Shown piece after piece: positions 33,264 to 41,632 of a stretch of DNA of 64,000 bases (position 1 is the stretch's first letter; every line of letters begins with the position of its first letter). The notes below the pieces were generated by a model that had not been told where the DNA came from, did not search any database, and was given only the letters and a program-made list of their open reading frames with translations. Source of the DNA: Methylobacterium fujisawaense (GTDB lineage Bacteria > Pseudomonadota > Alphaproteobacteria > Rhizobiales > Beijerinckiaceae); contig NZ_JACJIM010000005.1 of assembly GCF_014138435.1 (NCBI RefSeq), positions 124,001 to 188,000 on the forward strand. The letters are read 5' to 3'. A program made the translations under genes and the position numbers.

Positions 33264-34137
33264 GGCCCGCTTCACGGCCGCCTGCGTGCAGATGCGGTCG
33301 GGGCGCGATCCCGCGGCGAACCGCGACGCGGCCGTGGCGGGTGTGCGCGAAGCGGCGTCCCGGGGCGCGGCCTACGTGCAGACTCCCGAGATGACATCCC
33401 TGGTGGAGCGGAGCCGCGAGCGCCTGTTCGCCCACGTCACCGCCGAGGAGCAGGACCAGACCCTGGCGGCCCTCCGCGAGACCGCGCGCCAGACCGGCAC
33501 GGTCGTTCAGATCGGCTCGATCGCAGTCCGGTCCGGCGACAAGATCGCCAACCGGGCCTACCTGATCGGCGCCGATGGCGCGATCCTGGCGTCCTACGAC
33601 AAGCTGCACCTCTTCGATGTCGACCTGCCGAGCGGCGAGCGGTGGCGGGAATCCGCCACGTATTCCGGAGGTGCCTGCGCGGTCCTCGCCGAGACGCCGT
33701 GGGCCACCCTCGGCCTGACGATCTGCTACGACATCCGTTTTCCCGCCCTGTACCGCGCCCTCGCCGAAGCGGGCGCGGACGTGCTGACGGCACCCGCCTG
33801 CTTCACCCGTCAGACCGGGGAGGCCCATTGGCACGTCCTGCAGCGGGCCCGCGCCATCGAGACCGGCGCCTTCGTGATCTCGGCGGCGCAGGGCGGCCTG
33901 CACGAGGACGGGCGGGAAACCTACGGCCATTCGCTGATCGTCGATCCCTGGGGCCGGGTGCTGGCCGATGCCGGCGGGGTCGAACCCGGGATCATTCTGG
34001 CGGAGATCGACCTCGCGCAGGTCGCCGAGGCCCGGGCCCGCATCCCTTCGTTGCAGCACGGCCGGCCCTTCACCATCGAGCGCGTCTCTTCCCAGGCTCA
34101 AGCGGCGCATCAGGCAGCACAGCAAGCGACAGAATGA
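33256..34137 (+). CDS. Carbon-nitrogen hydrolase, Nit2/omega-amidase type
   Basis: 293 residues, nitrilase superfamily. The catalytic triad is visible as E45 (TPEMTS), K116 (YDKLHLFDVD) and C157 (TICYDIRFPALYR). The YDKLHLFDVD and ICYDIRFPE-like motifs place it in the Nit1/Nit2 branch, whose members deaminate 2-oxoglutaramate-type amides or damaged glutathione (deaminated GSH). Co-transcription with a glutaredoxin gene favours a glutathione-repair role, which is inference. Confidence 0.9.
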   Translation: MPEARFTAACVQMRSGRDPAANRDAAVAGVREAASRGAAYVQTPEMTSLVERSRERLFAHVTAEEQDQTLAALRETARQTGTVVQIGSIAVRSGDKIANRAYLIGADGAILASYDKLHLFDVDLPSGERWRESATYSGGACAVLAETPWATLGLTICYDIRFPALYRALAEAGADVLTAPACFTRQTGEAHWHVLQRARAIETGAFVISAAQGGLHEDGRETYGHSLIVDPWGRVLADAGGVEPGIILAEIDLAQVAEARARIPSLQHGRPFTIERVSSQAQAAHQAAQQATE

Positions 34138-34592
34138 TCCGCTACAGTCTCGTCTGCGAGGCCGGACACGGCTTCGAGAGCTGGTTCCCGTCCTCCGACT
34201 CCTACGACACGCAGGTCGAACGCGGGCTCGTGACGTGCCCGGTCTGTGACAGCGCCAAGGTCAGCAAGGCCCTGATGGTGCCGAGCGTCGCCCGCACGGA
34301 TCGGGCGCGTGCACCCGCGCTGCCCGCGAAGGCGGAGGCGGAAGCGCCGGTGACCATGGTCGCCGAGCCGGAGCGTCAGTTGCGGGCGATGCTGCGCGCG
34401 CTCCGGGAGCACGTGGTGGCCAATGCCGAGCACGTCGGCGCGCGCTTTCCCGAAGAGGCGCGCAGGATCCATTACGGGGAGACCGAGGGCCGTTCGATCT
34501 ATGGCGAGGCGACCCCCGCGGAGGCGCGCGCGCTGATCGACGAGGGCATTGAGGTGGCGGCGATCCCGGTCCTGCCGGACGACCGGAACTGA
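34134..34592 (+). CDS. DUF1178 family protein
   Basis: 152 residues, cytosolic. The N-terminal part MIRYSLVCEAGHGFESWFPSS and TCPVCDSAKVSKALMVPSVA form a one-Cys plus C-x-x-C zinc-ribbon-like unit. A helical middle (QLRAMLRALREHVVANAEHVG) is followed by IHYGETEGRSIYGEATPAEARALIDEGI. Length and blocks match DUF1178. Function unknown. The start ATG overlaps the upstream stop (ATGA). Confidence 0.9.
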   Translation: MIRYSLVCEAGHGFESWFPSSDSYDTQVERGLVTCPVCDSAKVSKALMVPSVARTDRARAPALPAKAEAEAPVTMVAEPERQLRAMLRALREHVVANAEHVGARFPEEARRIHYGETEGRSIYGEATPAEARALIDEGIEVAAIPVLPDDRN

Positions 34593-34617
34593 GCGGATAC
34601 CAGACCCGCCCCGAGCC

Positions 34618-35106
34618 TCAGGGCCGCAGGGCGGCGGTCCCCGCGAACGACGCCAGCACAGCCGAGACAAGGGCACTCCAGCCGGCGAGCGAGATCCCGA
34701 ACAGCCGGAGCGCCGCCACCGAGCAATCGACGACCTTCGTGGTCTGGAGCGCGTTGAGGAAGTCGCCGACTTGGCCCGGATTCGTCCCGGTGCCGCCCCC
34801 GCAATCGGCCGGCCCCGGCCAGAAGCCCCATTCCGCGCCGGCGTGGTAGACCCCGATGCCGGCGCCGTAGAGGAGGCCGAGGGCGGCCAGCCCGAGGGCG
34901 ATCCGTGCCAGGCGCTCCGGCAGGAACAGGGCCAGAAGGCCCAGGGGGATCGCGGCGTAATAGGGCAGCCGCTCTGTCAGGCAGAGCTTGCACGGCGCGT
35001 AGCCGTATCCGTACTGCAGAACGAGCGCGGCTCCGACGGTGAGGGCGGAAGCGATTGCCAGCCAGAGGCCAGCGGTCTTGAGGCGCAGGGCGGCCGCCGT
35101 ATTCAT
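34618..35106 (-). CDS. dsbB: Disulfide bond formation protein B (DsbB-like)
   Basis: 162 residues with four TM helices. The first periplasmic loop has the redox pair in YAPCKLCLTERLPYY and the second loop has a pair split over ADCGGG and VDCSVA, as in DsbB, which passes electrons from DsbA to quinone. It is the second gene after the YqaA-like gene (2-bp gap). A DsbA partner is not in the window. Confidence 0.92.
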   Translation of the reverse strand: MNTAAALRLKTAGLWLAIASALTVGAALVLQYGYGYAPCKLCLTERLPYYAAIPLGLLALFLPERLARIALGLAALGLLYGAGIGVYHAGAEWGFWPGPADCGGGTGTNPGQVGDFLNALQTTKVVDCSVAALRLFGISLAGWSALVSAVLASFAGTAALRP

Positions 35107-35108
35107 CG

Positions 35109-35690
35109 CTACAGGATCACCTTGAAGAGCAGGAAGCCGAGGACGATGACGGCGACGGAGATCGCCGCAACCGCGTTGAGGTGCCGGTCGAGCACGGCCC
35201 GAATCTGGACGCCGTAGCGTCCAAGCAATCCGGCCAGGATGAAGAAGCGGGCGCCGCGGGTCACGATCGACAGAACCGTGAACCAGAACAGGCTGTAATG
35301 GGCGAAGCCCGAGGTGATCGTGACGAGCTTGTAGGGGATCGGCGTGAGTCCCTTCAGCAGGATCACCCAGTGGCCGTAGCGCGCGTAGGAATCCTGGAAG
35401 GTCGCGGCCGAGTTCTGCAATCCGTAGAGACGGATGAGCCATTCCCCGAGGGAATCGAACAGGAGGGCCCCGATCGCGTAGCCCACGAGTCCGCCGATGA
35501 CCGAGGCGACGGTGGTGATCGTGGCGTAGAGCCAGACCCGGTCCGGTCGGGCGACCGCCATGGGCACCAGCATCGCGTCCGGCGGAACCGGGAAGAAGGA
35601 GCTTTCGGCGAAGGCCACAGCGCCGAGCGCATAGGGCGCGGACGGCCTGTCGCTGAGGGCCAGGATCCACGCGTACAGCCGGCGGAGCAT
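35109..35690 (-). CDS. YqaA/DedA-like inner-membrane protein
   Basis: 193 residues with about five hydrophobic segments. FAESSFFPVPPDAMLVPMAVARP and LKGLTPIPYKLVTITSGFAHYS are the two re-entrant-loop motifs of the SNARE-associated/VTT (DedA) domain, here in the YqaA-like branch. Members are thought to move lipids or maintain membrane homeostasis. ATG at 35688-35690, chosen because upstream residues are not hydrophobic. Likely co-transcribed with dsbB. Confidence 0.88.
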   Translation of the reverse strand: MLRRLYAWILALSDRPSAPYALGAVAFAESSFFPVPPDAMLVPMAVARPDRVWLYATITTVASVIGGLVGYAIGALLFDSLGEWLIRLYGLQNSAATFQDSYARYGHWVILLKGLTPIPYKLVTITSGFAHYSLFWFTVLSIVTRGARFFILAGLLGRYGVQIRAVLDRHLNAVAAISVAVIVLGFLLFKVIL

Positions 35691-35816
35691 GCAAGGTCCC
35701 GAAGTGAGCGATCGGTCGCCCTTTGAGCATAGGCGTCCCGCCTTGGCCAGATCGGCGCCCACCGCAAAAACAACACTTGGCCGGACCCGCCGACCTATGC
35801 GAAGAGCCCTCCGTAC

Positions 35817-35901
35817 GCGGGTATGGCGGAACTGGTAGACGCGGGCGACTCAAAATCGCCAGCCGCAAGGCGTGGGGGTTCGATTCCCTCTACCCGCACC
35901 A
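35817..35901 (+). tRNA. tRNA-Leu (anticodon CAA)
   Basis: An 85-nt class-II tRNA with long variable arm. Acceptor GCGGGTA (35817-35823) pairs with TACCCGC (35891-35897), and CCA is encoded (ACCA to 35901). The anticodon loop CTCAAAA centres on CAA, reading TTG codons. The T arm is GGGTTCGATTCCC. Confidence 0.97.
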
Positions 35902-36076
35902 TGGCCATCCGGCGATCGTGCGGCCTATCCCGTCCGGCGGCTCCATGAGGAGCGACCCGATGTCCGCGCGGATCCTGTCGACGCGCGAAGTTCGGTCGCC
36001 CTGATCTCCTGATCGCTGCCCCCTATCTGTGCTGCAACGCGGCCGGCTTGGCCGTCCTGCGGAGCGGAGTAGGCAC

Positions 36077-37018
36077 TTGAACGAGCGTGGGATCGTCGCG
36101 GTTCTCGGCGCGGGCATGGCCGGCGCAGCTGCGGCACGCCACCTTGCCGAGGCGGGCCTGCGGGTGCGGGTGTTCGACAAGGGGCGCGGCGTCGGCGGTC
36201 GGATGGCAACCCGGCGCGTCGGTGATCTCCAGTTCGACCATGGCGCTCAATTCATGCGCGCACGCGGTACCGCCTTCGCGGGTCAGATCGATCGGTGGGC
36301 GCGAAGCGGCATCGTTGCGCCCTGGGCCGGTTCCGAACGGTCTGTCGGCGTGCCGAGCATGGTCGAGCCCGTGCGCGACCTGCTGTCGGGTCTTCCGGTT
36401 CAGAGCGCCACGACCATCCTGCGTCTTCACCGAGATGGGGCACACTGGCGGCTGGAGGACGCGTCCGGCGCCGTTCACGGGCCGTTCGACGCGGTGGCGA
36501 TCACCGTCCCGGCGCCGCAGGTCATGACGCTGCTCGCGGCATCCGGCGTCATCCTCCCGGACATCGCCCACGCTTCATACGCACCCTGCTGGTCCTTCAT
36601 GATCGCGGCGGACACGTCCCCGCCGGAGGACCTGATCGAACCGGGGGCCGGTCCGATCGGCCTGATCGCGTACGATTCGTCGAAGCCCGGGCGGCCCCCC
36701 GGGATCCGGCTCACGGTCCACGCGACCCCGGATTGGTCGCGCCGGCATCTCGAAGCGCCGCGTGAGACGATCGTCGCCGAACTTGTCCGCGCCACCCGGG
36801 ACTGCCTCGGCTCCGAACTTCGACCGTCCCACATGGAAGCCCATCGCTGGCGCTACGCGCAGGTCGAGAACGCCGTGCAGGTGCCCTGCCTGTACGATCC
36901 GGCATGCCGACTCGGGGCGGCCGGGGATTGGTGCCTGGGGGCCCGGATCGAGGCGGCCTACGACAGCGGGCTGGCGCTCGCCGACGCTATCCTGAACGAT
37001 CTCGGGCACCCTGCGTGA
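36077..37018 (+). CDS. FAD-dependent NAD(P)/amine oxidoreductase (renalase-like)
   Basis: 313 residues. The N-terminal Rossmann motif VAVLGAGMAGAAAARHLAEAG and DKGRGVGGRMATRR match bacterial renalase-like flavoproteins; DHGAQFM and the C-terminal GDWCLGARIEAAYDSGLALA complete the FAD site. The substrate is unknown; relatives oxidise isomeric dihydro-NAD(P). The start appears to be TTG at 36077 with GGAG (36066-36069) 7 nt upstream, since no ATG precedes the Rossmann motif. The next gene overlaps its stop. Confidence 0.82.
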   Translation: MNERGIVAVLGAGMAGAAAARHLAEAGLRVRVFDKGRGVGGRMATRRVGDLQFDHGAQFMRARGTAFAGQIDRWARSGIVAPWAGSERSVGVPSMVEPVRDLLSGLPVQSATTILRLHRDGAHWRLEDASGAVHGPFDAVAITVPAPQVMTLLAASGVILPDIAHASYAPCWSFMIAADTSPPEDLIEPGAGPIGLIAYDSSKPGRPPGIRLTVHATPDWSRRHLEAPRETIVAELVRATRDCLGSELRPSHMEAHRWRYAQVENAVQVPCLYDPACRLGAAGDWCLGARIEAAYDSGLALADAILNDLGHPA

Positions 37019-37935
37019 CTCCCCCGATCGCCTTCCACCCGGCCTATGAGGCGTCCCTCCCGGTCGGCCATCGGTTTCCGATGCGCAAGTACGGCCTGCT
37101 CGCGGAGAAGCTGATCGCGAAGGGGCTGGCTCCGCTCGGTTTCGTCACGCCGGAGCCGGCCGGGGCGGACATCCTGATCCGCGCTCACGATGCCGCCTAT
37201 GTGGATGCGGTGCTGGCCTGCGATGTCGGTCCTGAAATCGAGCGGGCCATCGGGCTACCGGTCGATGCGGCCCTCGTCCGGCGCTCGCGCGCATCGGTGG
37301 GCGGCACCCTTCTGGCCGCGCGCCTCGCCCTGGCGGAAGGTCTGGCGGGCAGCGCCGCTGGCGGCAGCCATCACGCGCGGCGCCAGCAGGGTGCTGGCTT
37401 CTGCGTGCTGAACGACGTCGCCGTAGCGGCGCGGACGCTCCAGGCCGAGGGGCTGGTCCGGCGCGTCCTCGTGGTCGATCTCGACGTGCATCAGGGCGAC
37501 GGCACCGCCGATTGTCTCGCCCGAAGCCCTGAGCTTTTCACCTTCTCGATCCATTGCGAAAACAATTATCCAGCCCAGAAGATCGCCGGCGACCTCGATA
37601 TCGGCCTGCCGGACAGGCTCGACGACGCCGGCTACCTCGCTGTTCTGCGTGCCCGTCTGCCGCCGCTGCTCGACGCATTCGCGCCGGACCTCGTCTTCTA
37701 TAATGCCGGCGTCGATCCGCATCGCGACGACCGCCTCGGCCGGCTCTGCCTCACCGATGATGGCCTTTTCGCCCGCGACCGCTTCGTCGTGGCCGAGGCT
37801 CGCGCGCGCGGGATCGCGCTCGCTGCGGTAATCGGCGGCGGATACACCCACGATGTCGAAGCCCTCGCGTGGCGCCACGCGCTGGTCTTCGAAGCCCTAG
37901 CCGCCGAGGCGGCCGCTCGGCCGACGTCGAAGTGA
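37015..37935 (+). CDS. Histone deacetylase family (arginase/deacetylase fold) hydrolase
   Basis: 306 residues. Zinc and active-site blocks: GSHHARRQQGAGFCVLNDVA (the His-His pair), VVDLDVHQGDGTA (metal-binding Asp and His), YNAGVDPHRDDRLGRL and VIGGGYTHD. This is the bacterial class-IV-like HDAC group; it may deacetylate small molecules such as polyamines or acetylated proteins. GTG start at 37015 overlaps the TGA of the FAD gene (GTGA), so the two are coupled, as in many Rhizobiales. Confidence 0.9.
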   Translation: MTPPIAFHPAYEASLPVGHRFPMRKYGLLAEKLIAKGLAPLGFVTPEPAGADILIRAHDAAYVDAVLACDVGPEIERAIGLPVDAALVRRSRASVGGTLLAARLALAEGLAGSAAGGSHHARRQQGAGFCVLNDVAVAARTLQAEGLVRRVLVVDLDVHQGDGTADCLARSPELFTFSIHCENNYPAQKIAGDLDIGLPDRLDDAGYLAVLRARLPPLLDAFAPDLVFYNAGVDPHRDDRLGRLCLTDDGLFARDRFVVAEARARGIALAAVIGGGYTHDVEALAWRHALVFEALAAEAAARPTSK

Positions 37936-37974
37936 GACCTGATTGCATCACGGTACCGTCGATCTGCAGGTCTC
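37934..37974 (+). terminator. Inverted repeat at the end of the HDAC-family gene
   Basis: GAGACCTG (37934-37941) pairs with CAGGTCTC (37967-37974). The 25-nt loop includes the palindrome ACGGTACCGT (37950-37959). The left arm starts within the stop codon. No T-run follows, so it may stabilise the 3' end or act as a weak terminator. Confidence 0.4.
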
Positions 37975-38082
37975 GGTCGAGCAGGAAAGGTTTTGGGAAC
38001 GGCCACCGTCGAGGATCCGGAGTGCGCGGATGATCGACGCGGATCCGCCGCTTGCATTCGGTGACATCGGAAGGGTTCGGCC

Positions 38083-38256
38083 ATGCTCGCGCGGGTCTGG
38101 GACGTGGTGAAGGCGACGCTGGCGGTGTCGGCCCTGATCGCCGCCGCCCTCGTCTCGGCGGACAAGGTCGACCGGCGAAAAACGCAACCGGTCGTCGGCG
38201 CCGCACTGATCGAGCCTGCCACCACTGGAACGATTACGCGGCAGGAGCGTCCTTGA
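38083..38256 (+). CDS. Single-TM microprotein (57 aa)
   Basis: Begins MLARVWDVVKATLAVSALIAAALVSADKVDRR: one hydrophobic helix (about 9-25) followed by a basic patch and a short polar tail ending TITRQERP. Codons 2-31 all end in G or C, matching the strong GC3 bias of known genes here, which is the best evidence that it is translated. No family is recognised. It stands alone, with 147 bp before and 145 bp after it. Confidence 0.65.
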   Translation: MLARVWDVVKATLAVSALIAAALVSADKVDRRKTQPVVGAALIEPATTGTITRQERP

Positions 38257-38401
38257 GCCTGCGCTCTGCGTAGTCTTGAGCGGCGCCCCTGCGTCAGATT
38301 GAAACAAGCGTGACGGGATATCTCGGTCGGCGTCGACGTTCTCGCCCGATGCCGAGGCTTGGCCGCACGCCGACCCGACCCGTTCAGGAGAACCCACCGC
38401 G

Positions 38402-38644
38402 ATGAAGTCCGCCCCCCTCGCACTGTTCGTCGTCCTCCTCGGCACGGCTTCGGCGTTCGCGGAAACGGGGGCCGAGCGGGCCGCCTGCACGCCGGACGTG
38501 ATGCGCCTCTGCGCCTCTCAGATTCCCAATGCGGGCGCTATCACCCTCTGCCTGCGGGAGAATCGGGTGGCGTTGAGTTCCGCCTGCCGGACGGTCGTCG
38601 ACCGTTCCGACCGGTCGAAAGGGAACATCGCAAATCGCCGCTAG
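38402..38644 (+). CDS. Secreted small four-Cys protein (80 aa)
   Basis: A signal peptide (MKSAPLALFVVLLGTASAFA) precedes a mature part of about 60 residues with four cysteines: ACTPDVMRLCASQIPN and LCLRENRVALSSACRTV, spaced as in short periplasmic proteins common in Methylobacterium and Bradyrhizobium (C-T/S-x-D-x-x-R-L-C ... C-L-R ... A-C-R). Two disulfides are likely, so DsbB/DsbA may be needed. Function unknown. Confidence 0.75.
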   Translation: MKSAPLALFVVLLGTASAFAETGAERAACTPDVMRLCASQIPNAGAITLCLRENRVALSSACRTVVDRSDRSKGNIANRR

Positions 38645-38659
38645 GCGCGGCGCCGCGCC

Positions 38660-39826
38660 TCACCAGCCGTTGATGCGCGGCCAGACCTCTCCGGAGAGGC
38701 GGCCATCGGCCACGACGTGATAGCGGTCGTGCTGAGCACCCGTGGCGCAGGCATGGTTCGGGAGAATCCGCAGGCGCGCGCCGACCGGAAGGTCGGGCAT
38801 CCCGGCGGCAGCGCCCTTCCGCACCGCGACGATCCCGTGCTCCTGGTTGGCGTCCCGCACGATCAGGTCCGGATAGGGGCGCCCGGCGATGTCGCAGGCC
38901 AAGCCGTAACCCTGATCGACCGCCTGCCGCGCGGTGCCACGATCACGCGACAGTGCCATCCATCCCGCGTCGGTGATGATCCAGCCCTTGTCCCGCTGAT
39001 GCCCGATCACCGTCGCGAGAACGGTGAGGGCGATGTCGTCGATCGTGCAGGAGCCGACGCCCGCCTGGAACAAGTCGCCGATCATGAACACGCCGGCGCG
39101 CACCTCCGTGACGCCCGCGAGGGTCTCCGCATACCGGGCGGTGGGCGTCGATCCGACGCTCACGACAGGGCAGGGGAGGCCGGCGCCGCGCAGGATCTCG
39201 GCCGCCGCGACGGCGGCCACGCGCTCGGCCTCGGCCGCCCGACGAAGGGCGGCGGGATCGCTCAGCCCATAGCTGTCGCCGGCATGGAGCAGCACGCCGC
39301 GCAGGCTCGCGCCGTCCGCGACCGCGCGGCCGATGGCGACGAGCGCTTCGGCATCCCGCGGCCCGACCCCGGAGCGATGTCCATCGGCATCCACCTCGAT
39401 CAGCACCGGCAGGGCATCGCCACTGCGCCGGCTCCAGGCCGCCACAGCCTCGGCCTGGGCTGCCGAATCCAGGACGATCGCCAGATCCGCCCCCCAGCGC
39501 TGTCGGATGGCTCCGACCCGATCGAGCTTCTGCGGTGCGATGCCGACGGCGTAGATCACGTCGCGCACGCCGCCTTCGGCGAAATACTCGGCCTCCCGGA
39601 GCGTCGAGACCGTCGCGGGCCCAGCGGGACCGGCCATCGCCCGGCGCGCGACCTCGAGGGATTTGGCCGTCTTGAGATGCGGGCGCAGGGTGACGCCCAA
39701 CCCGTCGAGATGCCTGCGCATCCTGTCGACATTCGCCTGCAGGATGTCGGCGTCCAGGAGGAGGCACGGTGTCTCCAGCCCGTCGAAACCGCCGCCACCG
39801 GGCGATACCGCAGTGTCACCGATCAT
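38660..39826 (-). CDS. D-threonine aldolase / D-serine dehydratase-like PLP enzyme (DSD1 family)
   Basis: 388 residues, alanine-racemase-type N-terminal TIM barrel with PLP-binding Lys52 in LRPHLKTAKSLEVA, followed by a small beta domain with the zinc site ILPNHACATGAQHD (His-x-Cys). This combination defines fold-type III D-threonine aldolases, D-serine dehydratases and D-threo-3-hydroxyaspartate dehydratases; sequence alone does not choose among them. ETPCLLLDADILQANVDRM is the usual start. It precedes no gene on its strand but lies 84 bp downstream of dgoA, so it may share the transcript. Confidence 0.85.
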   Translation of the reverse strand: MIGDTAVSPGGGGFDGLETPCLLLDADILQANVDRMRRHLDGLGVTLRPHLKTAKSLEVARRAMAGPAGPATVSTLREAEYFAEGGVRDVIYAVGIAPQKLDRVGAIRQRWGADLAIVLDSAAQAEAVAAWSRRSGDALPVLIEVDADGHRSGVGPRDAEALVAIGRAVADGASLRGVLLHAGDSYGLSDPAALRRAAEAERVAAVAAAEILRGAGLPCPVVSVGSTPTARYAETLAGVTEVRAGVFMIGDLFQAGVGSCTIDDIALTVLATVIGHQRDKGWIITDAGWMALSRDRGTARQAVDQGYGLACDIAGRPYPDLIVRDANQEHGIVAVRKGAAAGMPDLPVGARLRILPNHACATGAQHDRYHVVADGRLSGEVWPRINGW

Positions 39827-39910
39827 CTACCGCTCCCGACCTATCCGACGCGAGAGGCTGATAGGCGAGCCTCGGCGCCGGTCCAAGCCGTCGGGACCCC
39901 GTACGTGTCT

Positions 39911-40546
39911 TCAGGCAGATCGCTGCAATGCCGCCACGTAGGCCGCAGCATCGCGCGCCACGTCGTCCGCCCCCTTGCCGGGGCGGTAGAGATTGGAGCC
40001 GAGGCCGAAACCATCGGCTCCCGCCTGTCGCCAGCCCGCGATCGTCTCGGGCAGGATTCCGCCGACGGCCAGGACCCGGGTGACCGGCGGCAGAACCGCG
40101 CGATGCGCCTTGAGCGCCAGAGGCGTCGCGACGTCCGCCGGGAACAGCTTGAGCGCGGTGGCGCCGGCCGCCAGGGCCGCGAAGGCCTCCGTGGGTGTCT
40201 GATAGCCCGGGAGGGAAACGAGACCGGCCGCGACGGTCGCGCCGATGACCGCCGGATCGGCGTTCGGCGACACGACGAGGCCTCCGCCGGCGGCCGCGAC
40301 GTCGGCGACCTGCGATCGGCTGAGAACGGTGCCGGCGCCGACGAGCGCCCGTCCGGCGAGGCGCTCAGCGAGCACCGCGATGCTCCGCAACGGGTCCGGC
40401 GAGTTGAGCGGCACCTCGATGAGGGTGAACCCGGCCCCGACCAGGGCCTCCCCGATCGCCGGCGCCTCGTCCGGCGTGAGTCCCCGTAAAATCGCCACGA
40501 GCGGGCAGCCCGCGAAGGCCGCCTCGAACCGGTCGTGGATGGTCAT
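39911..40546 (-). CDS. dgoA: 2-dehydro-3-deoxy-6-phosphogalactonate aldolase
   Basis: 211 residues, class-I KDPG/KDPGal aldolase. Schiff-base Lys133 in ATALKLFPADVA, general acid/base Glu44 in FTLIEVPLNSP, and GAGTVLS and SPNADP loops. The IEVPLNSP form is that of the galactonate enzyme more than of KDPG aldolase (IEVTLRT), and the neighbour dgoK supports this. It splits KDPGal into pyruvate and glyceraldehyde 3-phosphate. The start overlaps the dgoK stop by 4 bp. Confidence 0.92.
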   Translation of the reverse strand: MTIHDRFEAAFAGCPLVAILRGLTPDEAPAIGEALVGAGFTLIEVPLNSPDPLRSIAVLAERLAGRALVGAGTVLSRSQVADVAAAGGGLVVSPNADPAVIGATVAAGLVSLPGYQTPTEAFAALAAGATALKLFPADVATPLALKAHRAVLPPVTRVLAVGGILPETIAGWRQAGADGFGLGSNLYRPGKGADDVARDAAAYVAALQRSA

Positions 40547-41421
40547 GTCCGCAGACTCCAGATGGCGTGGATACCGGACGTGGTGGAACCGTCCGGCACG
40601 ATCACCGCAGTCCCGCCCGCTTGCGCGATGGCGGCGGCGTACAGCGCGGCCAGGGGACCGCCGCCGAGCAGATGGACCGGACGGCCCTGGAGGTCGTCCC
40701 GGGTGCCGACATCGGCGCCGATCAGGATGCCGCTGGCGTAGGAGGCCGCGTCATCGGGGGCGAGGCGGTCGAGCAGCAGTCCCGAGCGGACCTCGAACAG
40801 GGTCGCGGCGAGGTTTCTGGAGGCGAGGCCCCGTCCGACGCCCGCGCGGAAGGCGGCTCCGTTCCCGACCTCACCGGCGAGCATCCCCGCCAGGATGCCC
40901 TGTGCGCGAAGCAGGGCGAAGATCTCTCCGGTCATCACGGTGGTAAAATCCGTGATCGCACCATCGACGGTCTCGATCCACTTGTTGTGTGTGCCCGGCT
41001 GACAGAACAAGGCCGTCGGCGGCGCTGAATCCGCTTCGATCGCACCGAAGACCTGAACCTCCTCTCCCCGCATCACATCGGGACGCTGTCCGTCACGCAG
41101 GGCTACGCCGGGGACGATCTGCACGTCGGGCGCGGGTTCGACGCAGGCTTTCGCCAGGGCCGCGAGGGTTGCCGGCGCGGCGATGTAGGGCGCCGACAGC
41201 CAGCCCCGGTTGGATCCGACCATGCCGACCGCGATGACCGGGTGAGGCCCCAGCCGCGCGCGCAGATCCGCGATCTCCGCGGGGTAGTCGCCGGGCGCCA
41301 GGGAGAGGATCCCGCGTCCGTCCTGCAGGCTGTCGAGCACCGCTCCCGAGCCCGACACGGCGAAGGCCCGACGGTTCGTGGTGCCCCAGTCGACGGCGAT
41401 GTAGGCCGCGCGACCGTCCAT
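40543..41421 (-). CDS. dgoK: 2-dehydro-3-deoxygalactonokinase
   Basis: 292 residues, ASKHA-fold sugar-acid kinase. The phosphate-1 motif is YIAVDWGTTNRRAFAV at the N terminus; CQPGTHNKWIE and IGADVGTRDDLQG, with HLLGGGPLAALYAAAI, are DgoK blocks. Phosphorylates 2-keto-3-deoxygalactonate at C6, feeding dgoA. The upstream galactonate dehydratase (dgoD) and a dedicated regulator are not beside it, so the pathway is incomplete locally. Confidence 0.93.
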   Translation of the reverse strand: MDGRAAYIAVDWGTTNRRAFAVSGSGAVLDSLQDGRGILSLAPGDYPAEIADLRARLGPHPVIAVGMVGSNRGWLSAPYIAAPATLAALAKACVEPAPDVQIVPGVALRDGQRPDVMRGEEVQVFGAIEADSAPPTALFCQPGTHNKWIETVDGAITDFTTVMTGEIFALLRAQGILAGMLAGEVGNGAAFRAGVGRGLASRNLAATLFEVRSGLLLDRLAPDDAASYASGILIGADVGTRDDLQGRPVHLLGGGPLAALYAAAIAQAGGTAVIVPDGSTTSGIHAIWSLRT

Positions 41422-41632
41422 GCCGTGTCTCCCCAGAATAGCGCCACCGTAATTTGTCTGAGTTAATTGGAGGGCGGCGCGTGGTCAAGTTCGGTCGAGC
41501 GACCGTCGCGACACGGTCGGCGACAGATATCACTGACGGGGGATTGTCGCGTGGTCCCCGGCGATTGCGATGGACTGTACCGTCACGGATCGGCGATATG
41601 GCGGCAAGAAATCAAACCCGGGAGGGACACGC

